From Nocardioides alkalitolerans DSM 16699 (lineage in GTDB: Bacteria > Actinomycetota > Actinomycetes > Propionibacteriales > Nocardioidaceae): DNA of 64,000 bases. Made by a program: the position numbers and the translations under genes. Below, piece after piece: positions 17,640-25,576 of this stretch (its first letter is position 1; each line of letters starts with the position of its first letter). The notes below the pieces were generated by a model. That model did no database searches and was not told where the DNA came from. It saw only the letters and a program-made list of their open reading frames with translations. Where the stretch lies: assembly GCF_000426525.1 (NCBI RefSeq), contig NZ_AUFN01000010.1, positions 992,001 through 1,056,000 of the forward strand, written 5' to 3'.

Positions 17640-18808
17640 GCGCCCTCCCGGTGGACCACGACGGCCTCGGCGCCGTCCCCCCGCCGTCGCTGGCCCGCAT
17701 CGACGCCGACCTCGCCGCCCACGGCTGGCACCTGCGGCAGGCCCAGCCGCGCGGTGCCGACCACCTGCTGCTCCAGCTGTCCGCCGGCGGCTCCAAGCCG
17801 TGCGTCGGGCAGTGGTTCGCCGACCGCGCCCGCGCGGCCGAGGTCGCGCGCCGCACCGACGCGGTGCGGCCCGGGTCCGTCGCCCGGGTGGGGCAGCACG
17901 CGCTCGTGCAGCGCCACGGCGCCGACCGGCGCCTGCCACAGCTCGCCGCCCTGCTCGCCGTGCCCGGCACGCGGCTCGTCGCCCACCGGCCCGAACGGCG
18001 GGCGGTCCTGCGCACCGAGGCCCACGACCAGGCGGGCGACGTGAGCGCCACGCGCTACGTGAAGGTGCTGCGACCCGGTCGGGCGGCGCCGGCCGCGGCG
18101 ACGCTGCGCCACCTCGGCGAGGCACCGCTCGGCCCGCGGGTGCCCCGCGTGCTCGGGGTCGACGACGCGCAGGGGTTGCTGGTCACCGAGGCCCTGCCGG
18201 GCCGCACTCTGCACGAGCTCCTGCCCACCGGGGAGGTGACGCTCACGGTGCTCCGCCGGGTGGGGGCGCTCGTGCGGCAGCTGCACGGCGTCGCCGCGCC
18301 GGACGGTGCCGGCGCCCACACGGCGGCCGACGAGGCCTCCGCGACCCGACGGGCAGTGGGGCTCGCGGCGACGTACGACGCGCTCGCCCGCACCGTGACG
18401 GGCGACCTCGCGGAGCGGCTGCGGGAGTGCGAGGTCCGGCTCGGCGCGCTGCCGACGCCGACCCGCGCCGTCCCGCTGCACCGCGACCTCCACGACAAGC
18501 AGCTGCTGCTCGCCCCGGGGCACGGCCCGGGGGCGCTGGGCCTGATCGACCTCGACCTCCTGGCCGTCGGCGATCCCGCGCTCGACCTCGGCAACCTCGT
18601 CGCCCACCTTGAGCTGCGGGCCGCGCAGGGCCTGCTCGCGCCCGAAGCCGTCGGACCGGCCACGGCCGCGCTGCTCGAGGGGTACGGCGCGGACGCCGCC
18701 GTCCGGGCCGCGCTCCCGACGTACGTCGAGGCCACCCGCCTCCGGCTGGTCGGCGTCTACGCCTTCCGGCCGACGTCGCTGCCCGACCCCGGCGTGCTGC
18801 TCACCTAG
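17636..18808 (+). CDS. APH/maltokinase-like phosphotransferase
   Basis: This 390-residue second kinase of the operon overlaps the first by ATGA. The catalytic loop is LHRDLHDKQ (His282, Asp284, Gln289) and the metal motif is LIDLDLLAVGDPALDLGNL (Asp305, Asp307). As in its neighbour, Gln replaces the Asn of aminoglycoside kinases. A glycine-rich hinge (TEALPGRTLHELLP) precedes it. Two kinases of the same type in one operon suggests either two phosphorylation steps or one catalytic and one partner subunit. Confidence 0.7.
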   Translation: MSALPVDHDGLGAVPPPSLARIDADLAAHGWHLRQAQPRGADHLLLQLSAGGSKPCVGQWFADRARAAEVARRTDAVRPGSVARVGQHALVQRHGADRRLPQLAALLAVPGTRLVAHRPERRAVLRTEAHDQAGDVSATRYVKVLRPGRAAPAAATLRHLGEAPLGPRVPRVLGVDDAQGLLVTEALPGRTLHELLPTGEVTLTVLRRVGALVRQLHGVAAPDGAGAHTAADEASATRRAVGLAATYDALARTVTGDLAERLRECEVRLGALPTPTRAVPLHRDLHDKQLLLAPGHGPGALGLIDLDLLAVGDPALDLGNLVAHLELRAAQGLLAPEAVGPATAALLEGYGADAAVRAALPTYVEATRLRLVGVYAFRPTSLPDPGVLLT

Positions 18809-18835
18809 GTCTGGGGCGTCGGTCGGAGGCGTCCG

Positions 18836-19756
18836 TCAGGGACGTCCGCCGACGGCGCTGAAGATGTTGTCGGCGAGGTCGGCGACGGTCTGGCCACCGA
18901 TGGACTCGCCGTCGACGAGCACGGTCGGGGTGCCGGTCACGTCGTTGTCCTCGGCCGCGATGGTGGCGTTGGAGACCCAGTCACCGAAGGAGAGGTCCTC
19001 GATGCCGGGGCGCACGGCGGACTCCTCGGCGCCGGCCGCGACCGCGAGGTCGACCAGGTCGTCGTCGGAGAGGTACGGGCCGGACTCCGAGGGCTGCTCC
19101 TCGAAGAGCGCGTCGTGGAACTCCTTGGCCGCGGCGGGGCCGGCGGCGTCCATGACGACCGCGAAGGCGTTGGCCGCCCGCTCGGAGTAGTCGCCGAAGC
19201 GCGTCAGGAGGTTGAAGGCGCGGTACTCGACCACGATGTCGCCGGAGGCCGCCAGCGCGGTGAGGTCGTCGCTCGTCTCGGCCTCGAGGGCACCGCAGAA
19301 CGGGCAGATGAAGTCCTCGTAGATAACGACGCGGTGCTCGGCGTCGGGGTCGCCGAACGCGATGCCGTAGTCCTCGGTGACCTCGCCCGGCAGGTCGGTG
19401 GCGGGGGCGGTCGGGTCCGTGGCGCCGGGGTCGGCCGAGCTCTCCGACTGACCGGAGCCGGGCACGGCGGCGTCGGGATCGATCTCGTCGCCGCCCTGCA
19501 GGAGCACGACACCGATGATCAGCGCGGCCACGACGGCGATGACGGAGCCGACGATCGTCCACTCGCGCAGACGCTCCTTGCGGGCCTGCTCGCGCTGGGC
19601 GGCCTGCGCCTTCTGGGCCCGGGTGGGGCCTCCCTTCGGAGGCGTCGTCGCCGAGCCGGTGGTCCGCTTCGCCGCGCTCTGCTTCGCCGGACCGGTGCCG
19701 GCGGGCTTGCCGCCCTTGCCCGCGCCGCCCTTGTTCGGCCTGCCCGCCTTCGCCAT
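18836..19756 (-). CDS. Membrane-anchored DsbA-like thioredoxin-fold protein
   Basis: This 306-residue protein starts with a basic, Gly/Lys-rich cytoplasmic segment of about 65 residues, then one membrane helix (WTIVGSVIAVVAALIIGVVL). An acidic linker and an external thioredoxin-like domain follow, with the active site CPFC in EDFICPFCGALE. The cis-Pro loop is VTGTPTVLVDG. It fits the DsbA/VKOR-associated oxidoreductases that form or isomerise disulfides in exported actinobacterial proteins. It converges on the phosphotransferase operon. Confidence 0.88.
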   Translation of the reverse strand: MAKAGRPNKGGAGKGGKPAGTGPAKQSAAKRTTGSATTPPKGGPTRAQKAQAAQREQARKERLREWTIVGSVIAVVAALIIGVVLLQGGDEIDPDAAVPGSGQSESSADPGATDPTAPATDLPGEVTEDYGIAFGDPDAEHRVVIYEDFICPFCGALEAETSDDLTALAASGDIVVEYRAFNLLTRFGDYSERAANAFAVVMDAAGPAAAKEFHDALFEEQPSESGPYLSDDDLVDLAVAAGAEESAVRPGIEDLSFGDWVSNATIAAEDNDVTGTPTVLVDGESIGGQTVADLADNIFSAVGGRP

Positions 19757-19927
19757 GGTCCCGTCCCTCGTCCTCTGCTCGCGCGCCTACGTCGCTGCTG
19801 TCACCGTCGGGTGCTGCGACCCTCAACCTACGGACAACCTAGAAGGGGATCCTGAGGCCCCCCTGAGCACCGCACGGACCCCGGCGGCGGTCCGGCGCCG
19901 GTGGACCCGTGAGTAAGGTGGTCGGTC

Positions 19928-20578
19928 GTGAGCGACCGACTGGTGTGGATCGACTGCGAGATGACCGGGCTCGACCTCGGCGCCGACGCCCTGATCGAGG
20001 TCGCCGCCCTGGTGACGGACTTCGACCTCAACGTGCTCGGCGAGGGTGTCGACCTGATCGTCAAGCCCCCGGCCGAGGCCCTCGAGCAGATGGGCGACTT
20101 CGTGCGCGACATGCACGCGAAGTCCGGCCTGAGCGAGGAGCTGGCGAACGGCATCACGCTCGCCGAGGCCGAGGCCGAGGTGCTCGCCTACGTGCGACGG
20201 CACTGCGGCGAGGGCAGCCGTCCCCCGCTCGCCGGCAACACGGTCGCCACCGACCGCGCGTTCCTGGCCCGTGACATGCCGATGCTGGAGTCCTTCCTCC
20301 ACTACCGCATCGTCGACGTCTCCTCCATCAAGGAGCTGTCACGCCGCTGGTTCCCCCGTGCCTACTACCAGGCGCCCCCGAAGCGCGGCAACCACCGCGC
20401 GCTCGCCGACATCCAGGAGAGCATCGAGGAGCTGCGCTACTACCGCGACGCCGTCTTCGTGCCCCGCCCCGGACCCACCTCCGCCCAGGCCCGCGAGCTC
20501 GCCGGCCGCCACGGCGGATCGCTCACCGGTCTGACCGGCGATCCGGCCCCCGACCCGGATGGTCAGAGCACTCCCTGA
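19928..20578 (+). CDS. orn: Oligoribonuclease (3'-5' exoribonuclease)
   Basis: This 216-residue protein is of standard length. The DEDD exonuclease signature is present: [13 protein letters not shown] (Asp and Glu of ExoI), the [17 protein letters not shown] region (ExoII) and [19 protein letters not shown] (ExoIII, with His-x4-Asp). It degrades two- to five-base RNA fragments and pGpG in the cytoplasm. TAAGGT eight bases before the GTG suggests a leaderless transcript. The gene is followed by tRNA-His, a frequent arrangement in actinobacteria. Confidence 0.95.
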   Translation: MSDRLVWIDCEMTGLDLGADALIEVAALVTDFDLNVLGEGVDLIVKPPAEALEQMGDFVRDMHAKSGLSEELANGITLAEAEAEVLAYVRRHCGEGSRPPLAGNTVATDRAFLARDMPMLESFLHYRIVDVSSIKELSRRWFPRAYYQAPPKRGNHRALADIQESIEELRYYRDAVFVPRPGPTSAQARELAGRHGGSLTGLTGDPAPDPDGQSTP

Positions 20579-20632
20579 CACCCGCTACACTCTTCTCCGG
20601 CCCATCGCGATGTACGTCGCGATCGCGGTCGT

Positions 20633-20706
20633 GGTGGGTATAGCTCAGCTGGTAGAGCGCCGCCTTGTGGTGGCGGATGTCGCGGGTTCAAGTCCCGTTA
20701 CTCACC
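20633..20706 (+). tRNA. tRNA-His (anticodon GUG)
   Basis: The acceptor stem includes the extra 5' G (G-1 opposite C73) that marks tRNA-His. The anticodon stem CCGCC/GGCGG encloses TTGTGGT with GTG at the anticodon. The T-arm is CGGGTTCAAGTCCCG. Confidence 0.95.
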
Positions 20707-20716
20707 CCAGACACCG

Positions 20717-20750
20717 GAACCCCCGGTCACCTCGCGGTGGCCGGGGGTTC
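20717..20750 (+). terminator. Terminator-like hairpin after tRNA-His
   Basis: A 15-bp stem with one mismatch (GAACCCCCGGTCACC with GGTGGCCGGGGGTTC) and loop TCGC. Confidence 0.75.
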
Positions 20751-20760
20751 TCGCGTCTCC

Positions 20761-20810
20761 GGGGGTCGAGGAGCAGGGAGCCCAGCGAGCCGCGTCTCGA
20801 GACCCCGACG
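20761..20810. repeat. Dispersed palindromic intergenic element (candidate)
   Basis: GGGGTCGAGGAGC at the left and GTCTCGAGACCCC at the right form the imperfect arms of a palindrome. The text resembles a short element repeated between genes in Nocardioides-type genomes. The resemblance is from memory; copy number here cannot be judged from one window. Confidence 0.4.
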
Positions 20811-20813
20811 GTC

Positions 20814-20924
20814 GCGGTGTGGGCGCCCCGTCCGCCCTGTCGCTGACACCGCGACCCGCCGTCCCCCCTTGCCCTGCGGTGTGCGCGCCCCATCCGCCCT
20901 GTCGCTGACACCGCGACCCGCCGT
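20814..20924. repeat. Direct repeat, two 49-bp copies 62 bp apart
   Basis: Copies at 20814-20862 and 20876-20924 differ at two positions. Each has GCGGTGT at the left and ACACCGC about 25 bases later, so each can fold into a hairpin. They lie between tRNA-His and the sensor kinase stop. Confidence 0.8.
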
Positions 20925-20929
20925 ACGCC

Positions 20930-23065
20930 TCAGGCGGGGCGGGTGCGGCCGCGCTCGTACGGCGGGGGCGGGCCGCCGACGATCTCGAGTCCCTGCGCCG
21001 CCGGGTCGACCTCGGTCGGCGCCCATCCCCGGGCGGTCGCGGCCGCCTCGGTGAGGCGCGGCAGCACGACGAGGAAGGTCGAGCCGGCACCGGCCTCGGA
21101 GGTGGCACCGATGACGCCGCCGTGCTGCTCGACGATCGAGTGGGCGATGGAGAGCCCCAGGCCGGTGCCCTGGATCGCCTCCTTCTTCGCGACCGAGGAG
21201 CGGAAGAACTGGGTGAACAGCTGGTCCTGCTCCTCCAGGGGGATGCCGAGGCCGGTGTCGCTGACGTCCATCACGACCTCCTCGTCCTCCACGCCCACGA
21301 CGACGTCGACGCGGCCACCGTCGGGCGTGAACTTCAGGGCGTTCGTCAGCAGGTTGAGCAGCACCCGCTCGAGCATCCCGGCGTCGCCGTCGACGAGGGC
21401 CGGTCCCTCCGGCAGCCGGATCCGGACGTCGAGGTCGCGCGCCACCAGGCTGGGCACGACGACCTCCTGCGCCGACCGCACGACGTCGCGCAGGTCGAGC
21501 ACGTGGGCGTCGACCTCGAGGTGCCCGGCGTTGACGCGGGCGAGCACGAGGAGGTTCTCCACGAGGGAGCGGAGCCGCTCGCCGTTCTTGATGATGCGGT
21601 CGAGCATCTGCTCGGCGGGGCCGTCGAGGTCGCCGAAGTCGCCGTCGGCCAGCATCGTGGCGTAGCCCAGGATGCTCGTCAGCGGCGTGCGGAGCTCGTG
21701 GCTGACGGTCGAGACGAGCGCGTCCTTCATCCGGTCGGCCTGCTCGAGCCGCTCGACCGCCTCGCGCTCCGAGAGGAGGGCGGCGAGCAGGGACTCCTGC
21801 CGCTGGACCCGGGCGGTGACGTCCTCCGAGGTGAGCACGTAGCCGGCGACGGCGCCCGCCTCGTCGGTCATGGGCGTGAGGACCATGGAGTGGCTGCGGA
21901 CCTCGCCGGACTTGCGGCGCAGGCGCCAGTCCCGCGGCTCGGCGGGGTTCCTCGCGAGGACCTTGGCGATCTTCACGAACGAGGGCGCGGTGCCGAGGGC
22001 CTCGGCCTGGGACTGGATCTCGCCACGCGGCACGATCACCTCCGGCGTCCGGCCGAGCAGCTCGTCGCCGCGGTAGCCGAGCAGGTTCTCCGCCCCCACG
22101 TTGACGAGCGTGATCCGCCCCGCCCGGTCGGTGGCGATGATGGCGGTCCGCGTCGCCGAGTCCATGATCCGGCGCACCAGCTCCCCCTCCCGGTGCGCCT
22201 CGGCCGACCGGCGGCGCAGCTGCTGCGAGACGAGCGCGTAGGGCACCACGAGGAGGACGCCACCGATGAGGAACAGGTGGAGCACCGTCGCGGTCTCCAC
22301 CGCGGCGTCGCCCGCCTGGTCGAACCCGAGCGGACCGATGCCGACGGAGCCGAGGGTCAGCACCGTCACGGTGATGACGAGCAGCTGGAGCACCATCTCG
22401 CGCAGCGGCAGGCGCAGAGCGCCCCACGCGAGGAACGGCACGGTGAGGAAGGCCCAGTAGGCACTGTCCTGGATACCGAAGGCCGCTGCCGTGGACGCGA
22501 CCGTCGCGACCCACTGGCCGCCCCGCTCGAGCTGCGAGACGCCGGGCGCCGCGGCGTCGAGCTCGAGGAAGGGCAGCACGAGCAGCAGCTGCGAGAAGAC
22601 CCCCGCGAGCAGCACCATCACCACCTGCCCGAGGTCGAACCGCCAGCCGTCGACGGTCACCACCACCCCGAGCACGGTCGTGCCGAGGGCAGCGCCGGCG
22701 AAGGAGGCGAGGATCCATCGCCCCATGTCGTGCTGGTCGCGCAGTCCGGGTCGGGGGCCCCGCCACCCGCGGCAGAGCACCAGCTGGGCCAGGAACGCCT
22801 GGGCGGTCGTGGCGGCGCCGAAGCCGAGGGCCGCACCGTGGGGCACGTCGACCAGCCAGAACGTGCTGCCGGCCACCAGACCGCCCGCCGCCACCACCGG
22901 GAGCCGCCACCGGGGCGGGGCGAGCACCGCGGTCGCCGTCACGAGCCCGGTCGGCCACAGCACGAGCGCCTGCACCCAGGAGGACGTCGCGAGCACCGCG
23001 ACCAGGGCGAGCAGCGGCGTCGCCAGCGCGGCGGCGACCAGCAGCGTCGAGCCCTTGACCCTCAC
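20930..23065 (-). CDS. MASE1-PAS sensor histidine kinase
   Basis: This 711-residue protein has an N-terminal membrane domain of about eight segments (residues 1-285, MASE1-like). A PAS domain follows (about 300-420, AIIATDRAGRITLVNVGAENLLGYRG), then HisKA with His456 in VSTVSHELRTPLTS and a HATPase domain with N, G1 and G2 boxes (NLLTNALKF, DTGLGIP, GTGLGLSIA). It should autophosphorylate in response to a membrane or cytoplasmic cue. No response regulator lies next to it. The GTG start has GGAAGG seven bases upstream. Confidence 0.88.
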   Translation of the reverse strand: MRVKGSTLLVAAALATPLLALVAVLATSSWVQALVLWPTGLVTATAVLAPPRWRLPVVAAGGLVAGSTFWLVDVPHGAALGFGAATTAQAFLAQLVLCRGWRGPRPGLRDQHDMGRWILASFAGAALGTTVLGVVVTVDGWRFDLGQVVMVLLAGVFSQLLLVLPFLELDAAAPGVSQLERGGQWVATVASTAAAFGIQDSAYWAFLTVPFLAWGALRLPLREMVLQLLVITVTVLTLGSVGIGPLGFDQAGDAAVETATVLHLFLIGGVLLVVPYALVSQQLRRRSAEAHREGELVRRIMDSATRTAIIATDRAGRITLVNVGAENLLGYRGDELLGRTPEVIVPRGEIQSQAEALGTAPSFVKIAKVLARNPAEPRDWRLRRKSGEVRSHSMVLTPMTDEAGAVAGYVLTSEDVTARVQRQESLLAALLSEREAVERLEQADRMKDALVSTVSHELRTPLTSILGYATMLADGDFGDLDGPAEQMLDRIIKNGERLRSLVENLLVLARVNAGHLEVDAHVLDLRDVVRSAQEVVVPSLVARDLDVRIRLPEGPALVDGDAGMLERVLLNLLTNALKFTPDGGRVDVVVGVEDEEVVMDVSDTGLGIPLEEQDQLFTQFFRSSVAKKEAIQGTGLGLSIAHSIVEQHGGVIGATSEAGAGSTFLVVLPRLTEAAATARGWAPTEVDPAAQGLEIVGGPPPPYERGRTRPA

Positions 23066-23242
23066 GACCGCGCCCTTCCGACGAGTCCGGTACGACGCCG
23101 AGCCGCCGCACTCACGGCGGTCATTGTGTCCTCGCCCCCGCCGATCGGCAGGGCTTTCACCCCACGACGGGACGGACCCACCCGCCGGTCCAGACCACCT
23201 GGGTCCACCCTCCGGACGCGACGACCCCCTAGGTTGGCCGCC

Positions 23243-24868
23243 ATGGAGGCACCCGTCACCCACTCGCACCGGCTCACCCGCTCGACGTACGACGCCGTGG
23301 TCGTCGGCGGCGGGCACAACGGCCTCGTGGCCGCGACCTACCTCGCCCGCGCCGGGCTGAGCGTCGCCGTGCTCGAGCGGCTCGACCACACCGGCGGTGC
23401 CGCCGTGTCGGCCCGCGCGTTCCCGGGCTCGCCGGTGCGTCTGTCGCGCTACTCCTACCTCGTCAGCCTCATGCCGGAGCAGCTCGTCGCCGACCTCGGC
23501 CTCGACGTGCGGCTCGAGTCGCGCACCACGGCGTCGTACACGCCGTACCTGCCGGGCACCGCGACCGGCGCCGGGGCGGGGGGAGAGGCGGGCGGCCTGC
23601 TCGTCGAGCGCCCCGAGGGCCCCGCGACCCGTGCGTCGTTCGCGGCGCTGACCGGGTCCGACGACGCGTACGACGCGTGGGTCTCCTTCTACGCCGAGGT
23701 GGAGGAGCTCGCGCGCGCCGTGGCCCCCACCCTCCTGGCGCCGCTGCCCCGGGAGGACGAGCTCGCCGCCCGGGTGCCCGAGCAGATCTGGCGCGACGTC
23801 GTGCTCGAGCCGCTCGGCGCGGCGATCGACCGCCGCTTCCGCGACGACACCGTGCGCGGCGTCGTCGGCACGGACGCCCTGATCGGCACGTTCGCCTCGT
23901 TGCACGACCCCTCGCTGGTGCAGAACCGCTGCTTCCTCTACCACCTCATCGGCAACGGGACCGGCGAGTGGCGGGTGCCGGTCGGCGGCATGGGCGCGGT
24001 CACCGACGCGCTGGCCGCCGCGGCCACCCGGGCGGGCGCCGAGCTGGTGACGGGCGCCGACGTACGACGCGTGGTCGCCGACGGCTCCCGGGGCGCCGAG
24101 GTCACCTGGGCCGACGCCGACGGCACCCACACCGTCGCCGCCGGCCAGGTGCTGTCGGGCGTCGCGCCGTACGTGCTGGAGCGACTGCTCGGGGGCACCC
24201 CCGACGAGGCCACGAAGCCGGAGGGCTCCCAGCTCAAGATCAACCTCCTGCTCGACCGGCTCCCCCGCCTGCGCTCGGGTGCCGACCCGGCCGTCGCCTT
24301 CGCCGGCACGCTCCACCTCAACGAGACGGCGAGCCACATCGAGCGGGCGTACGCCGAGGCCGCCGCCGGCCGGGTGCCCACCGAGCTGCCCGGCGAGGTC
24401 TACTGCCATTCCCTGACCGATCCGTCGATCCTGGGCGAGCTGGCGGGCTCCGGCGCCCAGACCCTCACCTACTTCGGGCTGCACACCCCGGCGTCGCTGT
24501 TCACGGCCCACCCGGCCGCGACCAAAGCGCTCGCCGTCGAGCGCGCCCTGGCGAGCCTCGACCAGCACCTGCTCGAGCCGATCGCCGACTGCGTCGCCCG
24601 CGACGGCAACGGCGACCCGTGCATCGAGGCGAAGATCCCCCAGGACGTCGAGGCCGACCTCGCCATGCCCGGCGGCCACATCTTCCACGGCGACCTCGAC
24701 TGGCCCTGGGCCCCGCAGCGGGCGGCGCTCGACACCCCCGCCCGCGCCTGGGGGGTCGACACGGGCGTGGAGTCCGTGCTGCTCTGCGGGTCCGGCGCCC
24801 GACGGGGCGGCGCGGTCTCGGGTCTCGGCGGCCACAACGCGGCCCAGGCGGTGCTCGCCGCGCGCTGA
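23243..24868 (+). CDS. FAD-dependent oxidoreductase of the phytoene desaturase (CrtI-like) type
   Basis: This 541-residue protein opens with the dinucleotide-binding motif VVVGGGHNGLVAATYLARAG and VLERLDHTGGAA, as in CrtI and related NAD(P)/FAD oxidoreductases. The C-terminal GGHIFHGDLDWPWAP, VESVLLCGSGARRGGAVSGLGGHNAA closes the FAD site. No carotenoid genes are nearby, so a carotenoid substrate is not implied; many actinobacterial members of this group are of unknown substrate. TAGGTT seven bases before the ATG suggests a leaderless transcript. Confidence 0.82.
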   Translation: MEAPVTHSHRLTRSTYDAVVVGGGHNGLVAATYLARAGLSVAVLERLDHTGGAAVSARAFPGSPVRLSRYSYLVSLMPEQLVADLGLDVRLESRTTASYTPYLPGTATGAGAGGEAGGLLVERPEGPATRASFAALTGSDDAYDAWVSFYAEVEELARAVAPTLLAPLPREDELAARVPEQIWRDVVLEPLGAAIDRRFRDDTVRGVVGTDALIGTFASLHDPSLVQNRCFLYHLIGNGTGEWRVPVGGMGAVTDALAAAATRAGAELVTGADVRRVVADGSRGAEVTWADADGTHTVAAGQVLSGVAPYVLERLLGGTPDEATKPEGSQLKINLLLDRLPRLRSGADPAVAFAGTLHLNETASHIERAYAEAAAGRVPTELPGEVYCHSLTDPSILGELAGSGAQTLTYFGLHTPASLFTAHPAATKALAVERALASLDQHLLEPIADCVARDGNGDPCIEAKIPQDVEADLAMPGGHIFHGDLDWPWAPQRAALDTPARAWGVDTGVESVLLCGSGARRGGAVSGLGGHNAAQAVLAAR

Positions 24869-24946
24869 ACGCGGGGTGCACGACGTCACGCGATCTCGAT
24901 TTTCCTCCCCCGTCACTCGCTGCTAAGGTTGCACCCGCTTCACCGC

Positions 24947-25019
<73 letters not shown>

Positions 25020-25030
25020 CCAGCCGGACG

Positions 25031-25063
25031 ACAGCCCCCGATCGCACTGCGATCGGGGGCTGT
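25031..25063 (+). terminator. Terminator-like hairpin after tRNA-Lys
   Basis: A perfect 14-bp stem (ACAGCCCCCGATCG with CGATCGGGGGCTGT) and five-base loop. Confidence 0.82.
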
Positions 25064-25204
25064 CGCGATTCCGGGCCGACGGCTCCGTCCGCCCTAGCAC
25101 ATCTGGGCCGTTCGAGGTTTGAACCATCCCCAGAACGGTCAAGACCTTCGCGGCGCCCGCACTCGGCGGCGACTCTCGAGGAGAGAACGAAGGGGCCTCA
25201 CTCC

Positions 25205-25573
25205 ATGGCGACCAACACGAACATGTCACCCGAAAGCCTGGCGAAGGTGCGCAACACCCTCGTGAGCCTGGTCAACATCAGCCAGCAGTCCATGTCGAAC
25301 TTCCTGGCGCTCGGCGACCAGCGCTTCGGCGCCTCGCCGAACGGCGAGTGGGCGGCCGTCGAGCGCACCGGCGCCCTGCGCACGCAGCGCGAGGCCGTGC
25401 AGCAGGACATGGTGACCCTCGACAACATCCTCGTCGCGTTCGACGCGGCCGTCAGCGAGATGGGCGCCACCGAGGAGGTCGTCGCCGCCGGCTTCACCGC
25501 CGCGGCCGACGCCATCGCAGCAGTGTTCACCCCCGCCCCGCAGCCCCGCGGCGGCCGAGTGATGGAGGCCTGA
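25205..25573 (+). CDS. Small helical protein, candidate partner of a type VII secretion substrate
   Basis: This 122-residue protein is predicted to be almost all helix with a short Pro-rich end. There is no signal peptide. NGEWAAVER near the middle is loosely WxG-like, but no clean WXG100 motif is present. It lies four bases upstream of a gene for a PPE-like protein with a Gly-rich tail. The pair resembles the partner-substrate pairs of type VII (ESX-like) secretion. No secretion ATPase or membrane component is in the window, so this is an inference from layout. Confidence 0.5.
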   Translation: MATNTNMSPESLAKVRNTLVSLVNISQQSMSNFLALGDQRFGASPNGEWAAVERTGALRTQREAVQQDMVTLDNILVAFDAAVSEMGATEEVVAAGFTAAADAIAAVFTPAPQPRGGRVMEA

Positions 25574-25576
25574 GCC

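Noticed and set aside
16362..18808. Annotation of the two kinases as aminoglycoside-resistance enzymes
   Set aside because: Fold is shared but the catalytic loops end in Gln, and the operon context is glycan synthesis and export, not resistance.
23066..24916. Upstream extension of the sensor kinase frame antisense to the CrtI-like gene
   Set aside because: The CrtI-like gene on the plus strand has clear motifs; the kinase starts at GTG 23065 with a ribosome site.
25090..25145. CCGTTC...GAACGG inverted repeat as a second SOS or sigma-factor site
   Set aside because: The half-sites are in the wrong arrangement for a LexA box and no consensus promoter could be fitted with confidence.
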